Positions 34,933 through 44,664 of a stretch of DNA of 64,000 bases are shown one piece after another (positions within the stretch are counted from its first letter, which is position 1; every line of letters begins with the position of its first letter). This stretch comes from CAZBEL01 sp964628055. GTDB taxonomy: Bacteria; Fidelibacterota; Marinisomatia; Marinisomatales; TCS56. Under the pieces are notes generated by a model. It searched no databases and was not told the origin of the DNA. It saw only the letters and a list, made by a program, of their open reading frames with translations. Location of the stretch: NCBI GenBank assembly GCA_964628055.1, contig CAZVNL010000007.1, positions 1 through 64,000 on the forward strand, written 5' to 3'. Both the position numbers and the translations under genes were made by a program.

Positions 34933-35678
34933 TGAACCGCAGATCTTTCTTTCAGAAGTTATTTTATTTACTCACCGTGAGTGGTCTCTTTGGTCCCTGG
35001 TTTTCGCGCCTATTTGCCAGGAATGTAAAGGGCGATGTCAACAGACCCACCAAGCGCTTTGGCATGGGAGTTCAGGTCGACAAGTGTATCGGTTGTGGCC
35101 AGTGCGTGGTGGCCTGCAAGACGGAAAATGCCGTTCCCCAAGCGCCCATCTATTATCGCACGTGGGTAGAACGCTATCTTATCAAGCAGGATAGAACGGT
35201 GGAAGTGCAATGCAAGGATGGCGGCGCCGGGGTCTATTCCGCGGATATCGAGGAAAAGGATATTCTACGCAGCTTTTTTGTCCCCAAATTATGCAACCAT
35301 TGTGATCATCCGCCGTGCGCCCAGGTGTGTCCGGTGGGGGCGACTTTCCAGACCGCCGAGGGGATCGTCCTGGTGGATGCCAAGCGATGCATTGGGTGCA
35401 GTTATTGCATTCAGGCCTGCCCCTATGGCGCCCGTTATATGCATCCGGTAACTCGTACCGCCGATAAATGTACCTTGTGTTACCATAGAATTAATACGGG
35501 CCTATTGCCAGCCTGTGTGGAGGTGTGCCCCACCCAGGCCCGGGTTTTTGGCGATTTGTCCTCCGGAGCCAGTCCTTTGACACGCTTGCGCCGGATGAAG
35601 AAAATCCATGTCCTGAAACCCTCCTTGAACACCGAACCGAAAGTTTTTTACACCGACCTTGATGGAGAGGTAACATGA
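34932..35678 (+). CDS. Tat-exported ferredoxin-type FeS subunit, second module
   Basis: 248 residues from the ATG at 34932 (TAATG overlap). Twin-arginine-like NRRSFFQKLF signal, then four cysteine groups: CIGCGQCVVAC, CNHCDHPPCAQVC, CIGCSYCIQAC, CTLC...CVEVC. Unlike the first module's FeS protein it has its own Tat signal, fitting the lack of a Tat-signalled molybdopterin partner here. Electron bridge between the octahaem protein and NrfD subunit. Confidence 0.9.
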   Translation: MNRRSFFQKLFYLLTVSGLFGPWFSRLFARNVKGDVNRPTKRFGMGVQVDKCIGCGQCVVACKTENAVPQAPIYYRTWVERYLIKQDRTVEVQCKDGGAGVYSADIEEKDILRSFFVPKLCNHCDHPPCAQVCPVGATFQTAEGIVLVDAKRCIGCSYCIQACPYGARYMHPVTRTADKCTLCYHRINTGLLPACVEVCPTQARVFGDLSSGASPLTRLRRMKKIHVLKPSLNTEPKVFYTDLDGEVT

Positions 35679-36892
35679 ACACCGAGGCAGTAAATACATT
35701 CAATTCCCTGATCAGACAAACAATCGGTTTTGTTTTTCCTAATGAAATCGAAATCCACTGGTCCATCCTGATCGTAGTCTATCCCTACATAACCGGGTTA
35801 GTGGCTGGTGCGTTTATTCTGGCCTCCCTGGTAAAAATCTTCAACGTGAAGGAAGTGCAGCCGACCTACCGGTTATCGTTGCTCACTGCCCTAGCTTTTC
35901 TGATTGTGGCCCCCATGCCCCTATTATTGCATTTAAAACACCCCTTACGTTCTTATGAGATATTCCTTACCCCCAATCTGAGTTCAGCCATGGCCATGTT
36001 TGGTTTTGTGTATGCCTGGTACTTGCTGGTGGTGTTGTTGCTGGAGATCTGGTTTGATTACCGCAAAGACCTCATCATCTGGAGCCGCACAGCCCGCGTC
36101 CCCCTGAATTGGTTCTATAAAATCGTTTCCCTCTTTTCCACGGATACCAGTGATAAAGCCGTGGCTTTCGATAAGAAAATGATCAAAGCCATTACCGTCA
36201 TCGGTATTCCCTCCGCCTTTATTCTCCACGGTTACGTGGGCTTCATCTTTGGATCGGTGAAGGCCAACCCGTGGTGGAGTAGTGTCCTCATACCAATTGT
36301 GTTCCTATTTTCCGCCATCGTATCCGGTATTGCCCTGATCCTGTTATTGTATATGATTATTATTCCTACCCGGCGAGAGCCCATCAATATGGCCTGTCTG
36401 GACAAAATCGCTTCCTATTTGCTCTATGCGGTTATCGTGGACTTCTCACTGGAAGTGCTGGATTTTATCCACCGACTTTACGAGAGTGAAGAGTCTATTG
36501 AGATTCTCACCGATATGGTGGTCAATAAGCTGTTCGTGAGTCTGGTGGTTCTCCAGGTTCTGTTAGGAATGCTGCTGCCCCTGGGGGTGCTCATTAGCGT
36601 TAAACTATTCCGATTCAACCAGGAATTGCGAAAACTCCTTTACTTCATGTCGGCAATTCTCATCCAGGTGGGCATTTTTACCACCCGCTGGAATGTGGTT
36701 ATGGGCGGGCAGATGTTCTCCAAGAGTTTTCGTGGTTTAACGTCTTCTAAAATCGAGATCTGGGGTGTGGAAGGTCTTTTATCAGCGTTAGTCCTGCTCA
36801 TTTTACCATTCATTATTCTGGCGATCCTATTAGCGCTTTTCCCACCCTGGAAGAAGAAACCCGCCGACGAAGCAGTGACACCCTCCGAATAA
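35675..36892 (+). CDS. NrfD-like membrane subunit, second module
   Basis: 405 residues, about nine or ten membrane helices, four-base overlap with the FeS gene. Family features include the polar LHLKHPLRSYEIFLTPNLSSAMAMFGFVYAWY region and the HGYVGFIFGSVKANPWW segment. More divergent than the first NrfD. Likely menaquinone site of an octahaem-FeS-NrfD complex with no catalytic molybdenum subunit encoded nearby. A terminator-like hairpin follows 62 bases later. Confidence 0.85.
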   Translation: MNTEAVNTFNSLIRQTIGFVFPNEIEIHWSILIVVYPYITGLVAGAFILASLVKIFNVKEVQPTYRLSLLTALAFLIVAPMPLLLHLKHPLRSYEIFLTPNLSSAMAMFGFVYAWYLLVVLLLEIWFDYRKDLIIWSRTARVPLNWFYKIVSLFSTDTSDKAVAFDKKMIKAITVIGIPSAFILHGYVGFIFGSVKANPWWSSVLIPIVFLFSAIVSGIALILLLYMIIIPTRREPINMACLDKIASYLLYAVIVDFSLEVLDFIHRLYESEESIEILTDMVVNKLFVSLVVLQVLLGMLLPLGVLISVKLFRFNQELRKLLYFMSAILIQVGIFTTRWNVVMGGQMFSKSFRGLTSSKIEIWGVEGLLSALVLLILPFIILAILLALFPPWKKKPADEAVTPSE

Positions 36893-37396
36893 CATTCTGG
36901 CAAAGGCGTAATCAAATATAATGTGATAAAGTAGCCATTTCAGGATATTTGGCGAAGGGAGGTAGGCCTCGGTCTATCTCCCTTTGTCTTATGCTATAAG
37001 GGTCTCAATTTTGGTTTATTAGGTTTAAGTGAGAGGCCGGGGGAAATAATAAAGGGGATGAATGCGATTGATACAACCTTTGTGAATTGAGAGGGGCAAT
37101 AACACAAGGGTTGGAGAAGGTAAAGAGGGGAATCGTCTTCTCCCCGGTTTCTATTTCTTTTCATACGTTGGTAAATAGCCTTTCTACAGGCAACCAAAAG
37201 GAGGGAGAAATGCGATGAAAAGAAGGCCCGAAACCTGGCATCAAATCGCACCCATCACCCAATTGTCAATAAAACGTAATATTTAAGATAACTCGCTCCA
37301 AATATACCAATATTTCTCAATTATATGCAACTGGTAGGAAGCGTTTAATTGATTTCATTTGGTACCCCCGGTAGAATTTTAGTAAGTTGCCTGGAA
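36893..37396. other. Intergenic region after the cytochrome locus
   Basis: 504 bases. It holds the terminator at 36955-36984 and otherwise AT-rich sequence with no convincing gene on either strand. A TTG-initiated extension of the peptidase frame to 37349 lies inside it but is not preferred. Confidence 0.5.
36955..36984 (+). terminator. Stem-loop terminator of the second FeS/NrfD operon
   Basis: AAGGGAG (36955-36961) with CTCCCTT (36978-36984), continued by a G-T wobble and TAG/CTA, gives an 11-bp stem with an 8-nt loop. The following TGTCTTATG has only a short T-rich run. Confidence 0.7.
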
Positions 37397-39898
37397 ATGA
37401 ATTGGGCTCATTTTACACGATTGCTTCCCTTCTTGTTTTTTGCCTACCTCGGGGCTGCCTCACAATCGCCCTATCATCCTACCCCCGACAGGGATTATGA
37501 CCTGCAACACATGGCCATTGAGGTAACAATTGACCTAGAGGAAAAGACATTGGAAGGAAGCGTTACCCATGTCTTAAGTCCCCTGGCCGACGAGTTGGGA
37601 CAGCTATCTTTTGATTCAGAATCTACCACTATCCACCGGGTGGTGTTGAACGGCTCAATAGACCTGGACTTCCAGTTGGTGGATAAAAAGCTCTGGATAG
37701 ACTTAGATCAAAATTATGGCTGGAAGGATACCCTCCAGCTCACCATTACCTTTACTTCCCAGCCCCAATTGGGTTTTTACTTTGTGCACCCTGATTCAGT
37801 TTATCCTGAGAAACAGCTCCAGGGTTGGTCCCAGGGGGAGGATATGGACAATCACTATTGGATACCCCTTTATGATTATCCTAATGATAAGGCCACCTGG
37901 GAGTGCCGGGTAACCGTGGACACGCCCTTGGTTGCCATTTCCAATGGGGAATTGGTGAGTGCCACCACTCACGGGTCCCAGAGAACATTCTATTGGCGGG
38001 AAAACACTCCCAACGTGAGTTATCTATTGGCCATTGCTGTCGGGCGTTATCAAAAGGTCGCCGATCATTACGGGGATCTTCCCGTGAATTACTGGGTCTA
38101 CCAGCGCCACACCCCGGAGGATGCTCGACGTTCCTTTGGCAAAACACCGGCCATGATCCAATTTTTCGGTAAACTCACGGGAGTCGAGTTCCCTTTCGAA
38201 AAGTACGATCAGGTGCTGATTGATGATTTTATGTGGGGTGGGATGGAAAATGTTACCTGTACTTTTCAGACCGATCGAACCATGCATACCGAGGCCGCCC
38301 GTCCCCATCAGAGCAGTGACGGACTCGTAGCCCACGAGTTGGCCCATCAGTGGTTCGGAGATTATTTAACTACCCGTAATTGGGCCAACATCTGGCTGAA
38401 CGAAGGTTTTGCCACCTATTTGGCCATGGTATGGCAGGAGCATGACACCGGGTTGGAAGCAGCCGAGTATTCCCGCTATTGGCAACTCCGCAGTGTAGCC
38501 TGGGCGGATGGGTCTCATCGTCGCCCCACGGTTCAGTATTACTACGATAGTTCCATGGAGCTTTTTGACGCCAACGTTTACGGGAAGGGGAGTATTATTC
38601 TCAACATGTTACGGCACTACTTGGGGGAGGCAGCCTTCTGGCGGGCCATCCGGTATTACACCCGGGAGAACGGCGGTTCCAACGTAGAAACGACCGATTT
38701 GAAAAAGGCTTTTGAGGTAGTCACCGGGAAGAACTTATACTGGTTTTTTGACCAATGGGTCTATAAAGCCGGGCTACCAAAATTGGAGGTAAAAACCCGT
38801 TATGATCGTCGCAACAAGCTGGTGAACATAACCCTGACGCAGAGTTCCATCGGTAAGGAGGAGGTGCTTTACAAGCTGCCCATGACGGTGCTCATCGACG
38901 ATGGTGACTTGCGTCGGGAAACCATCTTTTTCGAGGAGTCGGAAGGCACGTTTACTTTTCCTGCCCAACATCCCCCCAAGATGGTAATCGTGGATGAAGG
39001 GTGGCAGATTCCCAAGTACATGACCTTTAAAAAACGGCCTGCTGAATTGATTTATCAATTAGAACATGCACCGCAGGTTTTGGATCGTATTTGGGCCGCC
39101 CGGGAACTGAGCAAACTCCACGCCACCAAAGCCATTGCCGAAGCCCTTATAGGCTCCGTGAAGCAGGATCCCGTCTGGGGAGTCCGGGTAGAAGCGGCCA
39201 ATGCCTTCAAGACCCTGAAACCCAGGCAGGGCTACCGACAATTATTGTCTACCTTACAGGATCAGGACCCGCGCGTGCTCACGGCCTGCATTAAAGCTTT
39301 GGGAATTTATGCCGAACCCGTCGTGCGGGATACTTTACTTGCCCTTCTTCACCGCGATAAGCACGAATACGTCATCAGTGCAGCCCTGGAAGCTTTAACC
39401 AAAGTGGACTACGATTCAGCCCTCCAGATTGTCGACTGGGCCCTGCAACAGGATGCCCATGAAGAAGTGATTCGTCGCGCGGCTATCAATGTCCTCGGAG
39501 AGCGTAAAACGGAAGAGAACTACCAGCGCCTGCTTTCCCTATCGGCCTACGGAGGAACAACCTACAATGCCCGTCCTGCAGCGGTAAACGCCCTGTCTTC
39601 CTTTGGGGAAAAATATCCGGAATTGGTGGCAACTGCCGTAGACTGGCTGGAAGATCCAAACTGGCAGGTGCGAAGAAGCGCCTTTTATATTATCGGAAAA
39701 TATGGTCAAAAGGAACACTTGAATGCTGCCCTGACCGTCATCCAAAACGAGGCGCGGAGTACCCGAATGGTGAAGATGATGGAAAACCTACTCCAGGACC
39801 GCATCAAGGGAGGGAAAAAACGCAAGGTCACCCGGAAAGAAGTTCGTGAATTGCAGGAAGTCTTAGACCAATTTAAGGAGATTATCAGCGCGAGTTGA
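37397..39898 (+). CDS. Secreted M1-family zinc aminopeptidase with HEAT-like repeats
   Basis: 833 residues from the ATG at 37397, which leaves a clean signal peptide (LLPFLFFAYLGAASQ). The GGMEN exopeptidase motif precedes the zinc site HELAHQWFGD, with the third ligand Glu in NEGFA 18 residues on. The catalytic domain ends near 560; from about 560 to 800 short helical repeats (WAARELSKL, VRVEAANAF, VRRSAFYIIGKYG) are HEAT-like. C-terminus is Lys-rich. Peptide degradation in the periplasm or outside; unrelated to its cytochrome neighbours. Confidence 0.93.
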   Translation: MNWAHFTRLLPFLFFAYLGAASQSPYHPTPDRDYDLQHMAIEVTIDLEEKTLEGSVTHVLSPLADELGQLSFDSESTTIHRVVLNGSIDLDFQLVDKKLWIDLDQNYGWKDTLQLTITFTSQPQLGFYFVHPDSVYPEKQLQGWSQGEDMDNHYWIPLYDYPNDKATWECRVTVDTPLVAISNGELVSATTHGSQRTFYWRENTPNVSYLLAIAVGRYQKVADHYGDLPVNYWVYQRHTPEDARRSFGKTPAMIQFFGKLTGVEFPFEKYDQVLIDDFMWGGMENVTCTFQTDRTMHTEAARPHQSSDGLVAHELAHQWFGDYLTTRNWANIWLNEGFATYLAMVWQEHDTGLEAAEYSRYWQLRSVAWADGSHRRPTVQYYYDSSMELFDANVYGKGSIILNMLRHYLGEAAFWRAIRYYTRENGGSNVETTDLKKAFEVVTGKNLYWFFDQWVYKAGLPKLEVKTRYDRRNKLVNITLTQSSIGKEEVLYKLPMTVLIDDGDLRRETIFFEESEGTFTFPAQHPPKMVIVDEGWQIPKYMTFKKRPAELIYQLEHAPQVLDRIWAARELSKLHATKAIAEALIGSVKQDPVWGVRVEAANAFKTLKPRQGYRQLLSTLQDQDPRVLTACIKALGIYAEPVVRDTLLALLHRDKHEYVISAALEALTKVDYDSALQIVDWALQQDAHEEVIRRAAINVLGERKTEENYQRLLSLSAYGGTTYNARPAAVNALSSFGEKYPELVATAVDWLEDPNWQVRRSAFYIIGKYGQKEHLNAALTVIQNEARSTRMVKMMENLLQDRIKGGKKRKVTRKEVRELQEVLDQFKEIISAS

Positions 39899-40010
39899 TT
39901 CACCGGTTCTTTCCCTTTTCTGCCGTTTCCAATTACACGACCCTTTTAACAGTGGGAAAACCCTTCTGGATGATGGTAAAGTCAAAGGAACTAACGCTTA
40001 GATTGGAACG

Positions 40011-40562
40011 GTGATTACAGATAAAAATAGCTGTTTAATCCTGATTGATGTACAGGGTAAATTGGCCTAAATCCAACCTGACAGTGAAGAGCTGTTCCGT
40101 AACCTGCGACTGTTGATTCAAGGAGTTCAACTGTTTACGCTCCCCATTATTTGGACCGAACACGTCCCGGAGAAGCTTGGACCCACTATTCGCTCGCTTA
40201 AAGCGTTGTTTAAGGATCAAAAGCCGGTGGCCAAGTGTGAATTTAGTTGTGGGTAAAATGCCGCTTTCAATGCTGTATTGGACCGTCTGGATGTCACAAC
40301 GGTACTCCTGGCCGGAATTGAAGCGCATGTCTGTATCTATCAAACCGCCGTGGACTTGTTGGAGAAGAACTACCGTGTAGAAGTAGTCGCGGATGCGGTC
40401 TCCTCCCGGAGGGCGTCTGATAAAGAAATCGGGTTGGAAAAGATTCGTTCGGCTGGTGCAGCCCTCACAACGGTAGAAATGGTACTCTTTGAACTGCAAC
40501 AGGTCTCCACTGGGGAACGATTCCGGCAGCTAATTCAATTAATAAAGCAGTCGGTACAGTAA
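40011..40562 (+). pseudogene. Isochorismatase-family hydrolase, broken by two in-frame TAA
   Basis: Read from GTG at 40011, the frame gives 183 codons of an isochorismatase-like protein: CLILIDVQGKLA, WTEHVPEKLGPT, CEFSCG, VLLAGIEAHVCIYQTAVDLL with the catalytic Cys, and VVADAVSSR. TAA at 40068-40070 and TAA at 40254-40256 interrupt it, with no frameshift. Apart from the two stops the gene looks undamaged, so inactivation is recent, or the stops are sequence errors. TAA is not a Sec codon, so recoding as in the hydrogenase does not apply. Both stops could come from CAA by one C-to-T change. Confidence 0.8.
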
Positions 40563-40691
40563 AATTGATGACGAAGAGATGGTAATCAACATACACGGTA
40601 ATAAATCAAAAAATCTTATTAAAATTTCTGTTAATGTTGGAACTTTTAGGTATTGAGAAGTTTAAATATCCCTCAGTAAGTTAATCTGGTT

Positions 40692-41042
40692 ATGAAACAT
40701 ATCTTGACCCTTTCAACGTTGGTGTTTGCCCTGGGGGTAAGCGTCACTCCCTTTATATCCAAGGGAACCTGTGGCCGTTCCTGTTGCGATAACCAGACAT
40801 CCATGAAGGCCTCTCTTACGGCCAATACCTGTGAGGTTTACTCGTCACAGTGTAGCACCCGGCCGGTCCTCTTTTTAATTGCTACCCCGGAGAAAAGGTC
40901 TGTCCACTTGCACCTTGATCACTATTTCCAGGAAAAAATTTCGAGCGCTGAATATACTGTTGCTCCTCTACTTACTTTATTTATGAATCAGGATGTGGGA
41001 ATAAAAAGTTTTTCCCACTACCTGACACCCCTTCGGGTTTAG
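40692..41042 (+). CDS. Small secreted Cys-rich protein, copy 1
   Basis: 116 residues. Signal peptide, then a Cys cluster (GTCGRSCC) and two further Cys (NTCEVYSSQC), a hydrophobic strand, and a C-terminus ending TPLRV. Not a recognised family. It resembles the protein at 44308 in length, the N-terminal pattern (V.PF..K..C..C), the Cys spacing and the terminal PLR motif. Both flank the ccm genes near a copper-type efflux island. A metal- or redox-related periplasmic role is a guess. Confidence 0.6.
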   Translation: MKHILTLSTLVFALGVSVTPFISKGTCGRSCCDNQTSMKASLTANTCEVYSSQCSTRPVLFLIATPEKRSVHLHLDHYFQEKISSAEYTVAPLLTLFMNQDVGIKSFSHYLTPLRV

Positions 41043-41064
41043 GGTCTCCCTCCATATCCAATCA

Positions 41065-41101
41065 ACGGAATAGTAGGACTTAGAATGGCCTATTCTTCCG
41101 T
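41065..41101. terminator. Hairpin between the small Cys-rich gene and ccmF
   Basis: ACGGAATAGTAGG (41065-41077) pairs with CCTATTCTTCCGT (41089-41101) over 13 positions with one mismatch and one wobble; 11-nt loop. No T-tract follows on the plus strand, so the terminator role is uncertain. Confidence 0.5.
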
Positions 41102-41154
41102 CAAGCTGTTACTCCTAATCCAAAACCCAATTCAAAAGGAATAAGGACCTAAAC

Positions 41155-43149
41155 ATGGTTACCTTAGGAAGTGGACTCACGTTCCTGGCATTTGCTCTGG
41201 CGCTTTACGGTGCCTGGACAGCGCTACAGGCGGGAGCCCAGTATAAATCACAAATGTTAGCCAGTGCACTCCGCAGTGCTATGGCCCTCTTCGTAGTAAC
41301 AAGTTTTTTAGTCTCCTTGTTACTGTATGCCTTCATTACCCACGACTTCAGCATTAAATACGTCGTGTCTTACTCCGACAGTCAATTACCGCTCTTTTAC
41401 ACCATCTCGGCACTTTGGGCTGGTCAATCAGGGTCGTTGCTATTCTGGGCTTGGTTGCTGGCGCTCTTCTTGGTTCTCGTCATCCGGCAAAACCGCGATC
41501 AAAACCGGCTCCTACTCCCGTATGTCATGGGGATCATCTTTATTGTTCTTAGTTTTTTCTTTGGGTTGATGGTTTTCGCTACGAACCCCTTTGAACCTAC
41601 CGGTGTTATGGTCCGCGATGGAAACGGTTTAAACCCCATGTTACAGAATCCGGGCATGGTCTTACATCCTCCGTTACTCTTTTTAGGTTATGTGGGCTTT
41701 ACCATTCCCTTTGCCTTTGCCATCGCCGCTTTATTGACTAAGAAGATGGATTCGGACTGGATTCGTTCCACGCGGCGCTGGACCCTCACGGCCTGGTTAT
41801 TCCTGACCCTGGGGATTGTTTTAGGCGCCAAGTGGGCCTATGTGGAATTAGGCTGGGGGGGCTACTGGGCCTGGGACCCAGTGGAAAACGCCTCGCTTAT
41901 GCCCTGGCTCACTGCTACCGCCTTTCTCCATTCGGTTATGATTCAGGAACGGCGGGGTATGTTGAAAGTGTGGAATATGGTCCTCATTATCCTTACGTTT
42001 AACCTTACCATCTTGGGGACCTTCCTCACCCGTAGCGGAATTATGAGTTCAGTACACTCTTTTGGAGTCTCTAATTTAGGTCCCCTGTTCCTGAGCTTTT
42101 TAGCGCTCAGCTTAATTGTATCCCTCTGGTTGGTTTACAAGCGCAGAGCCTTGTTAAAGAGCATCAACCACTTGGATGCCTTTCTCTCTCGCGAATCCAG
42201 TTTCTTGTACAATAACTTAGTGTTGGTAGGCATTGCCTTTGCCGTCTTCTGGGGGACGATCTTTCCCGTCCTCACAGAGACGTTCCGTGGTGTCCGTGTC
42301 TCCGTAGGTCCCCCGTTCTATAACGAGGTCAATGTCCCCTTGGGGCTAGCTTTGCTGGCCCTTACGGGGATTTGCCCCTTGCTGGCTTGGCGGAAGGCCT
42401 CTTCTCGCAACCTGCGACGCAATTTTCTCTATCCCGTTATGGCCAGCTTGGCTACGGGGGGAATGCTACTTTTAATTGGGTTGGCGCAACCGGTTGTGGT
42501 TCTGTCTCTATCTCTATCCGTTTTTGTCTTCTTCAGCATCGGTCTTGAGTTCTATCGCGGAACCAAAGCCCGTATTCGGGTTACGGGTCAGTTGTTTCCC
42601 CTGGCGCTATGGAACCTGGTGAGCCGGAATAAGCGCCGTTACGGTGGTTACATAGTCCACATTGGAGTAATTTTAATAATTGTCGGGATCACCGGATCCA
42701 ATGCCTTCAAACAGGAAAGTGAGGCCTTCATGACCCCCGGGGACTCTTTGCAGATCGGCGACTATACGCTCATCTACCGGGGTTTGGTGGATCATTCCAA
42801 TAACCGAGCTCAGATTGTGGCTGCCGAGATGCAGGTGGAATGGAAAGATCGCCATTTGAAGACGCTCTACCCCTCCAAGCAATTTTTCCCCAATCAGGAC
42901 CCTATTTCCGAAGTGGATATCCGTCAGACCTTAAAAGAGGACCTCTACTTGATTCTCACTGGTTGGGATAAAACGGGACGGGCCAATATCAAGGCGCTAA
43001 TCAATCCCCTGGTAGTGTGGATCTGGGTCGGGGGCATGGTCATGTTGATCGGTACGCTCATTGTGCTGGGTCCCCAGCGGGTGAAAAAATTGGGTAACTT
43101 GCCCGTCACGACGTTTGAAGAAAAAGCGGTGGAGATGAGCCATGTTTAA
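41155..43149 (+). CDS. ccmF: Cytochrome c haem lyase subunit CcmF
   Basis: 664 residues with about fifteen membrane helices. WAGQSGSLLFW near the N-terminus and the haem-handling WWD-type segment WGGYWAWDPVENASLMPW identify CcmF/NrfE. It attaches haem to apocytochromes in System I, needed for the 80-odd haem sites encoded upstream. Overlaps ccmH by eight bases. The other System I genes (ccmABCDEG) are not in the window. Confidence 0.95.
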   Translation: MVTLGSGLTFLAFALALYGAWTALQAGAQYKSQMLASALRSAMALFVVTSFLVSLLLYAFITHDFSIKYVVSYSDSQLPLFYTISALWAGQSGSLLFWAWLLALFLVLVIRQNRDQNRLLLPYVMGIIFIVLSFFFGLMVFATNPFEPTGVMVRDGNGLNPMLQNPGMVLHPPLLFLGYVGFTIPFAFAIAALLTKKMDSDWIRSTRRWTLTAWLFLTLGIVLGAKWAYVELGWGGYWAWDPVENASLMPWLTATAFLHSVMIQERRGMLKVWNMVLIILTFNLTILGTFLTRSGIMSSVHSFGVSNLGPLFLSFLALSLIVSLWLVYKRRALLKSINHLDAFLSRESSFLYNNLVLVGIAFAVFWGTIFPVLTETFRGVRVSVGPPFYNEVNVPLGLALLALTGICPLLAWRKASSRNLRRNFLYPVMASLATGGMLLLIGLAQPVVVLSLSLSVFVFFSIGLEFYRGTKARIRVTGQLFPLALWNLVSRNKRRYGGYIVHIGVILIIVGITGSNAFKQESEAFMTPGDSLQIGDYTLIYRGLVDHSNNRAQIVAAEMQVEWKDRHLKTLYPSKQFFPNQDPISEVDIRQTLKEDLYLILTGWDKTGRANIKALINPLVVWIWVGGMVMLIGTLIVLGPQRVKKLGNLPVTTFEEKAVEMSHV

Positions 43150-43618
43150 TAATCCATGGATGATTGGAGTCGGTCTGTTATTCATATTTACAGCCGTTTC
43201 CTTACCTGCTCAAGATAAGGCCCAATTACAGGCCGTCACCGGGAACCTGAGTTGTACGTGTGGCTGTGGCATGACGGTAAAAACCTGTGAAGGGAGTATG
43301 TCCTGTTCGGCGGCGGGTGGTTTATCCCGGGAAGCACAACAATTACTGGCTGCTGGTTTGACCCCTCCGCAAGTGCTGGATAAATTGGTGGAAAAGTATG
43401 GTGAAGTTGTCCTGGCCGAACCGCCTAAACGGGGGTTTTACTGGCTGGCTTGGATTCTGCCTTTCGCCCTAATTGGCCTCCTGGGATTTCTCATTACCCG
43501 CTATTTGAAACGCTGGAGCAAGCAACCGCAACCGTCGGGGTCAAACTCCGCCACAGCTCCTAAGGAAAGTCCTGAATTAACCCGGGAATTGGATGAATTG
43601 TTAGACCGGATAGAATAA
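43142..43618 (+). CDS. ccmH: CcmH-type apocytochrome thiol reductant
   Basis: 158 residues: signal peptide, a CcmH domain with NLSCTCGCGMTVKTCEGSMSC instead of the proteobacterial LRCXXC, the block LTPPQVLDKLVEKYGEVVLAEPP, then a membrane helix (about 97-118) and a charged tail. This Cys-enriched variant occurs in non-proteobacterial CcmH proteins. It keeps apocytochrome CXXCH cysteines reduced for haem ligation. Start overlaps ccmF. Confidence 0.88.
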   Translation: MFNNPWMIGVGLLFIFTAVSLPAQDKAQLQAVTGNLSCTCGCGMTVKTCEGSMSCSAAGGLSREAQQLLAAGLTPPQVLDKLVEKYGEVVLAEPPKRGFYWLAWILPFALIGLLGFLITRYLKRWSKQPQPSGSNSATAPKESPELTRELDELLDRIE

Positions 43619-43687
43619 TTGAGAAAATTGTAGAGGAATTGGTCATTCTATGAAAATCACAACTTATTTGCGTAAGGAGCCCTGGAT

Positions 43688-44125
43688 ATGGAAACTTTAC
43701 TATTAGTGCTATTATTCGGTGCCATCGCGTTCTATGTTGGCTACCCCTATTTTGCCAAGGAGGTTGATCATTTTCTACTGGAAGACGGTGAGGCCGATGT
43801 TCCCCTTAAATTGACCGAAACTCGCGATGTGACTCTAGAGACGCTGAAGGATATTCAACTAGACCACGAAATGGGTAAACTCTCGGACCAGGACTACCAG
43901 TCACTGAATAGCCAGTATCGCTCCCAGGCCCTGCAGCTGTTGAAAGAAATCAAATCTTATCAGGTAGGGAAGGGGAAGGATATTCCTGAACGGGAGCATG
44001 TCACGGCTCGCAGCGGGGAAGACAGGGGCCCCAGTCAAGCCAAATATTGTAGCTATTGTGGCGTGGAGTTGCCTCCCCGGGGAAAGTACTGTCACCAATG
44101 CGGACACGAAATTTTTAGGGAGTAA
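43688..44125 (+). CDS. CcmI-like protein with C-terminal zinc ribbon
   Basis: 145 residues. N-terminal membrane helix, then a helical segment TLETLKDIQLDHEMGKLSDQDYQSLNSQY typical of the short CcmI-like proteins beside ccmH, and a zinc ribbon CSYCGVELPPRGKYCHQCG. Probably aids apocytochrome handling by CcmF/CcmH. AAGGAGC precedes the ATG. Confidence 0.75.
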   Translation: METLLLVLLFGAIAFYVGYPYFAKEVDHFLLEDGEADVPLKLTETRDVTLETLKDIQLDHEMGKLSDQDYQSLNSQYRSQALQLLKEIKSYQVGKGKDIPEREHVTARSGEDRGPSQAKYCSYCGVELPPRGKYCHQCGHEIFRE

Positions 44126-44307
44126 AGGGTGAAAACGGTTTCGTACTTGAATATTGGTATTAAACCTAAAAAATTTAGTCTTGGTACGGGATTCTTCTAC
44201 CTTTTGCACCTTGGGCCCTGGATAATAAAAATCTTGTAATAATTTTGTGGAAAGATGTAATAAAAAATGATTGGCTTCTCTTTCTTTAAGAAATTAAGAT
44301 CTTCGCT

Positions 44308-44664
44308 ATGATTCAGAAACTCCTCGCCACTTTGATGCTCATGTTAACCGTGGGATTTACGGTATTGCCTTTCGTGCCCAAAGAACGGTGCAACTCGTGC
44401 CAGTGTGTGCTATCGGGTGGTAATGCCAAACCGGTAGCCATGGATCCCTCTTGTGGCTTAGCGAGTACCACGTGTAGTCATCCGGTAGTCGTTCCATTAT
44501 TTGCTGGGACACAACCCCATCCGGAACGGATACAACCTTATTTGAATTCATCCTGGCACCCCGGTGCCTTGTCCTTTCCAATCACGGAAACATCATTGTT
44601 GGTTCAAATGGCCAATGCCCTCCCCTCGAGTTTACAGGGATTCCGTCCCCCTTTACGACTGTAA
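44308..44664 (+). CDS. Small secreted Cys-rich protein, copy 2
   Basis: 118 residues. Signal peptide, Cys cluster RCNSCQC, then CGLASTTC and a conserved-looking HPVVVPLF strand, ending RPPLRL. Pattern similarity to the 116-residue protein at 40692 suggests paralogues. It stands just upstream of the TolC-family gene, so it may belong to the metal-resistance island. Function unknown. Confidence 0.6.
   Translation: MIQKLLATLMLMLTVGFTVLPFVPKERCNSCQCVLSGGNAKPVAMDPSCGLASTTCSHPVVVPLFAGTQPHPERIQPYLNSSWHPGALSFPITETSLLVQMANALPSSLQGFRPPLRL

Noticed and set aside
40068..40256. TAA stops in the isochorismatase-like gene as recoded codons
   Set aside because: TAA is the normal stop of many genes here (for example at 6885 and 17047), is not used for selenocysteine, and no recoding element is visible.
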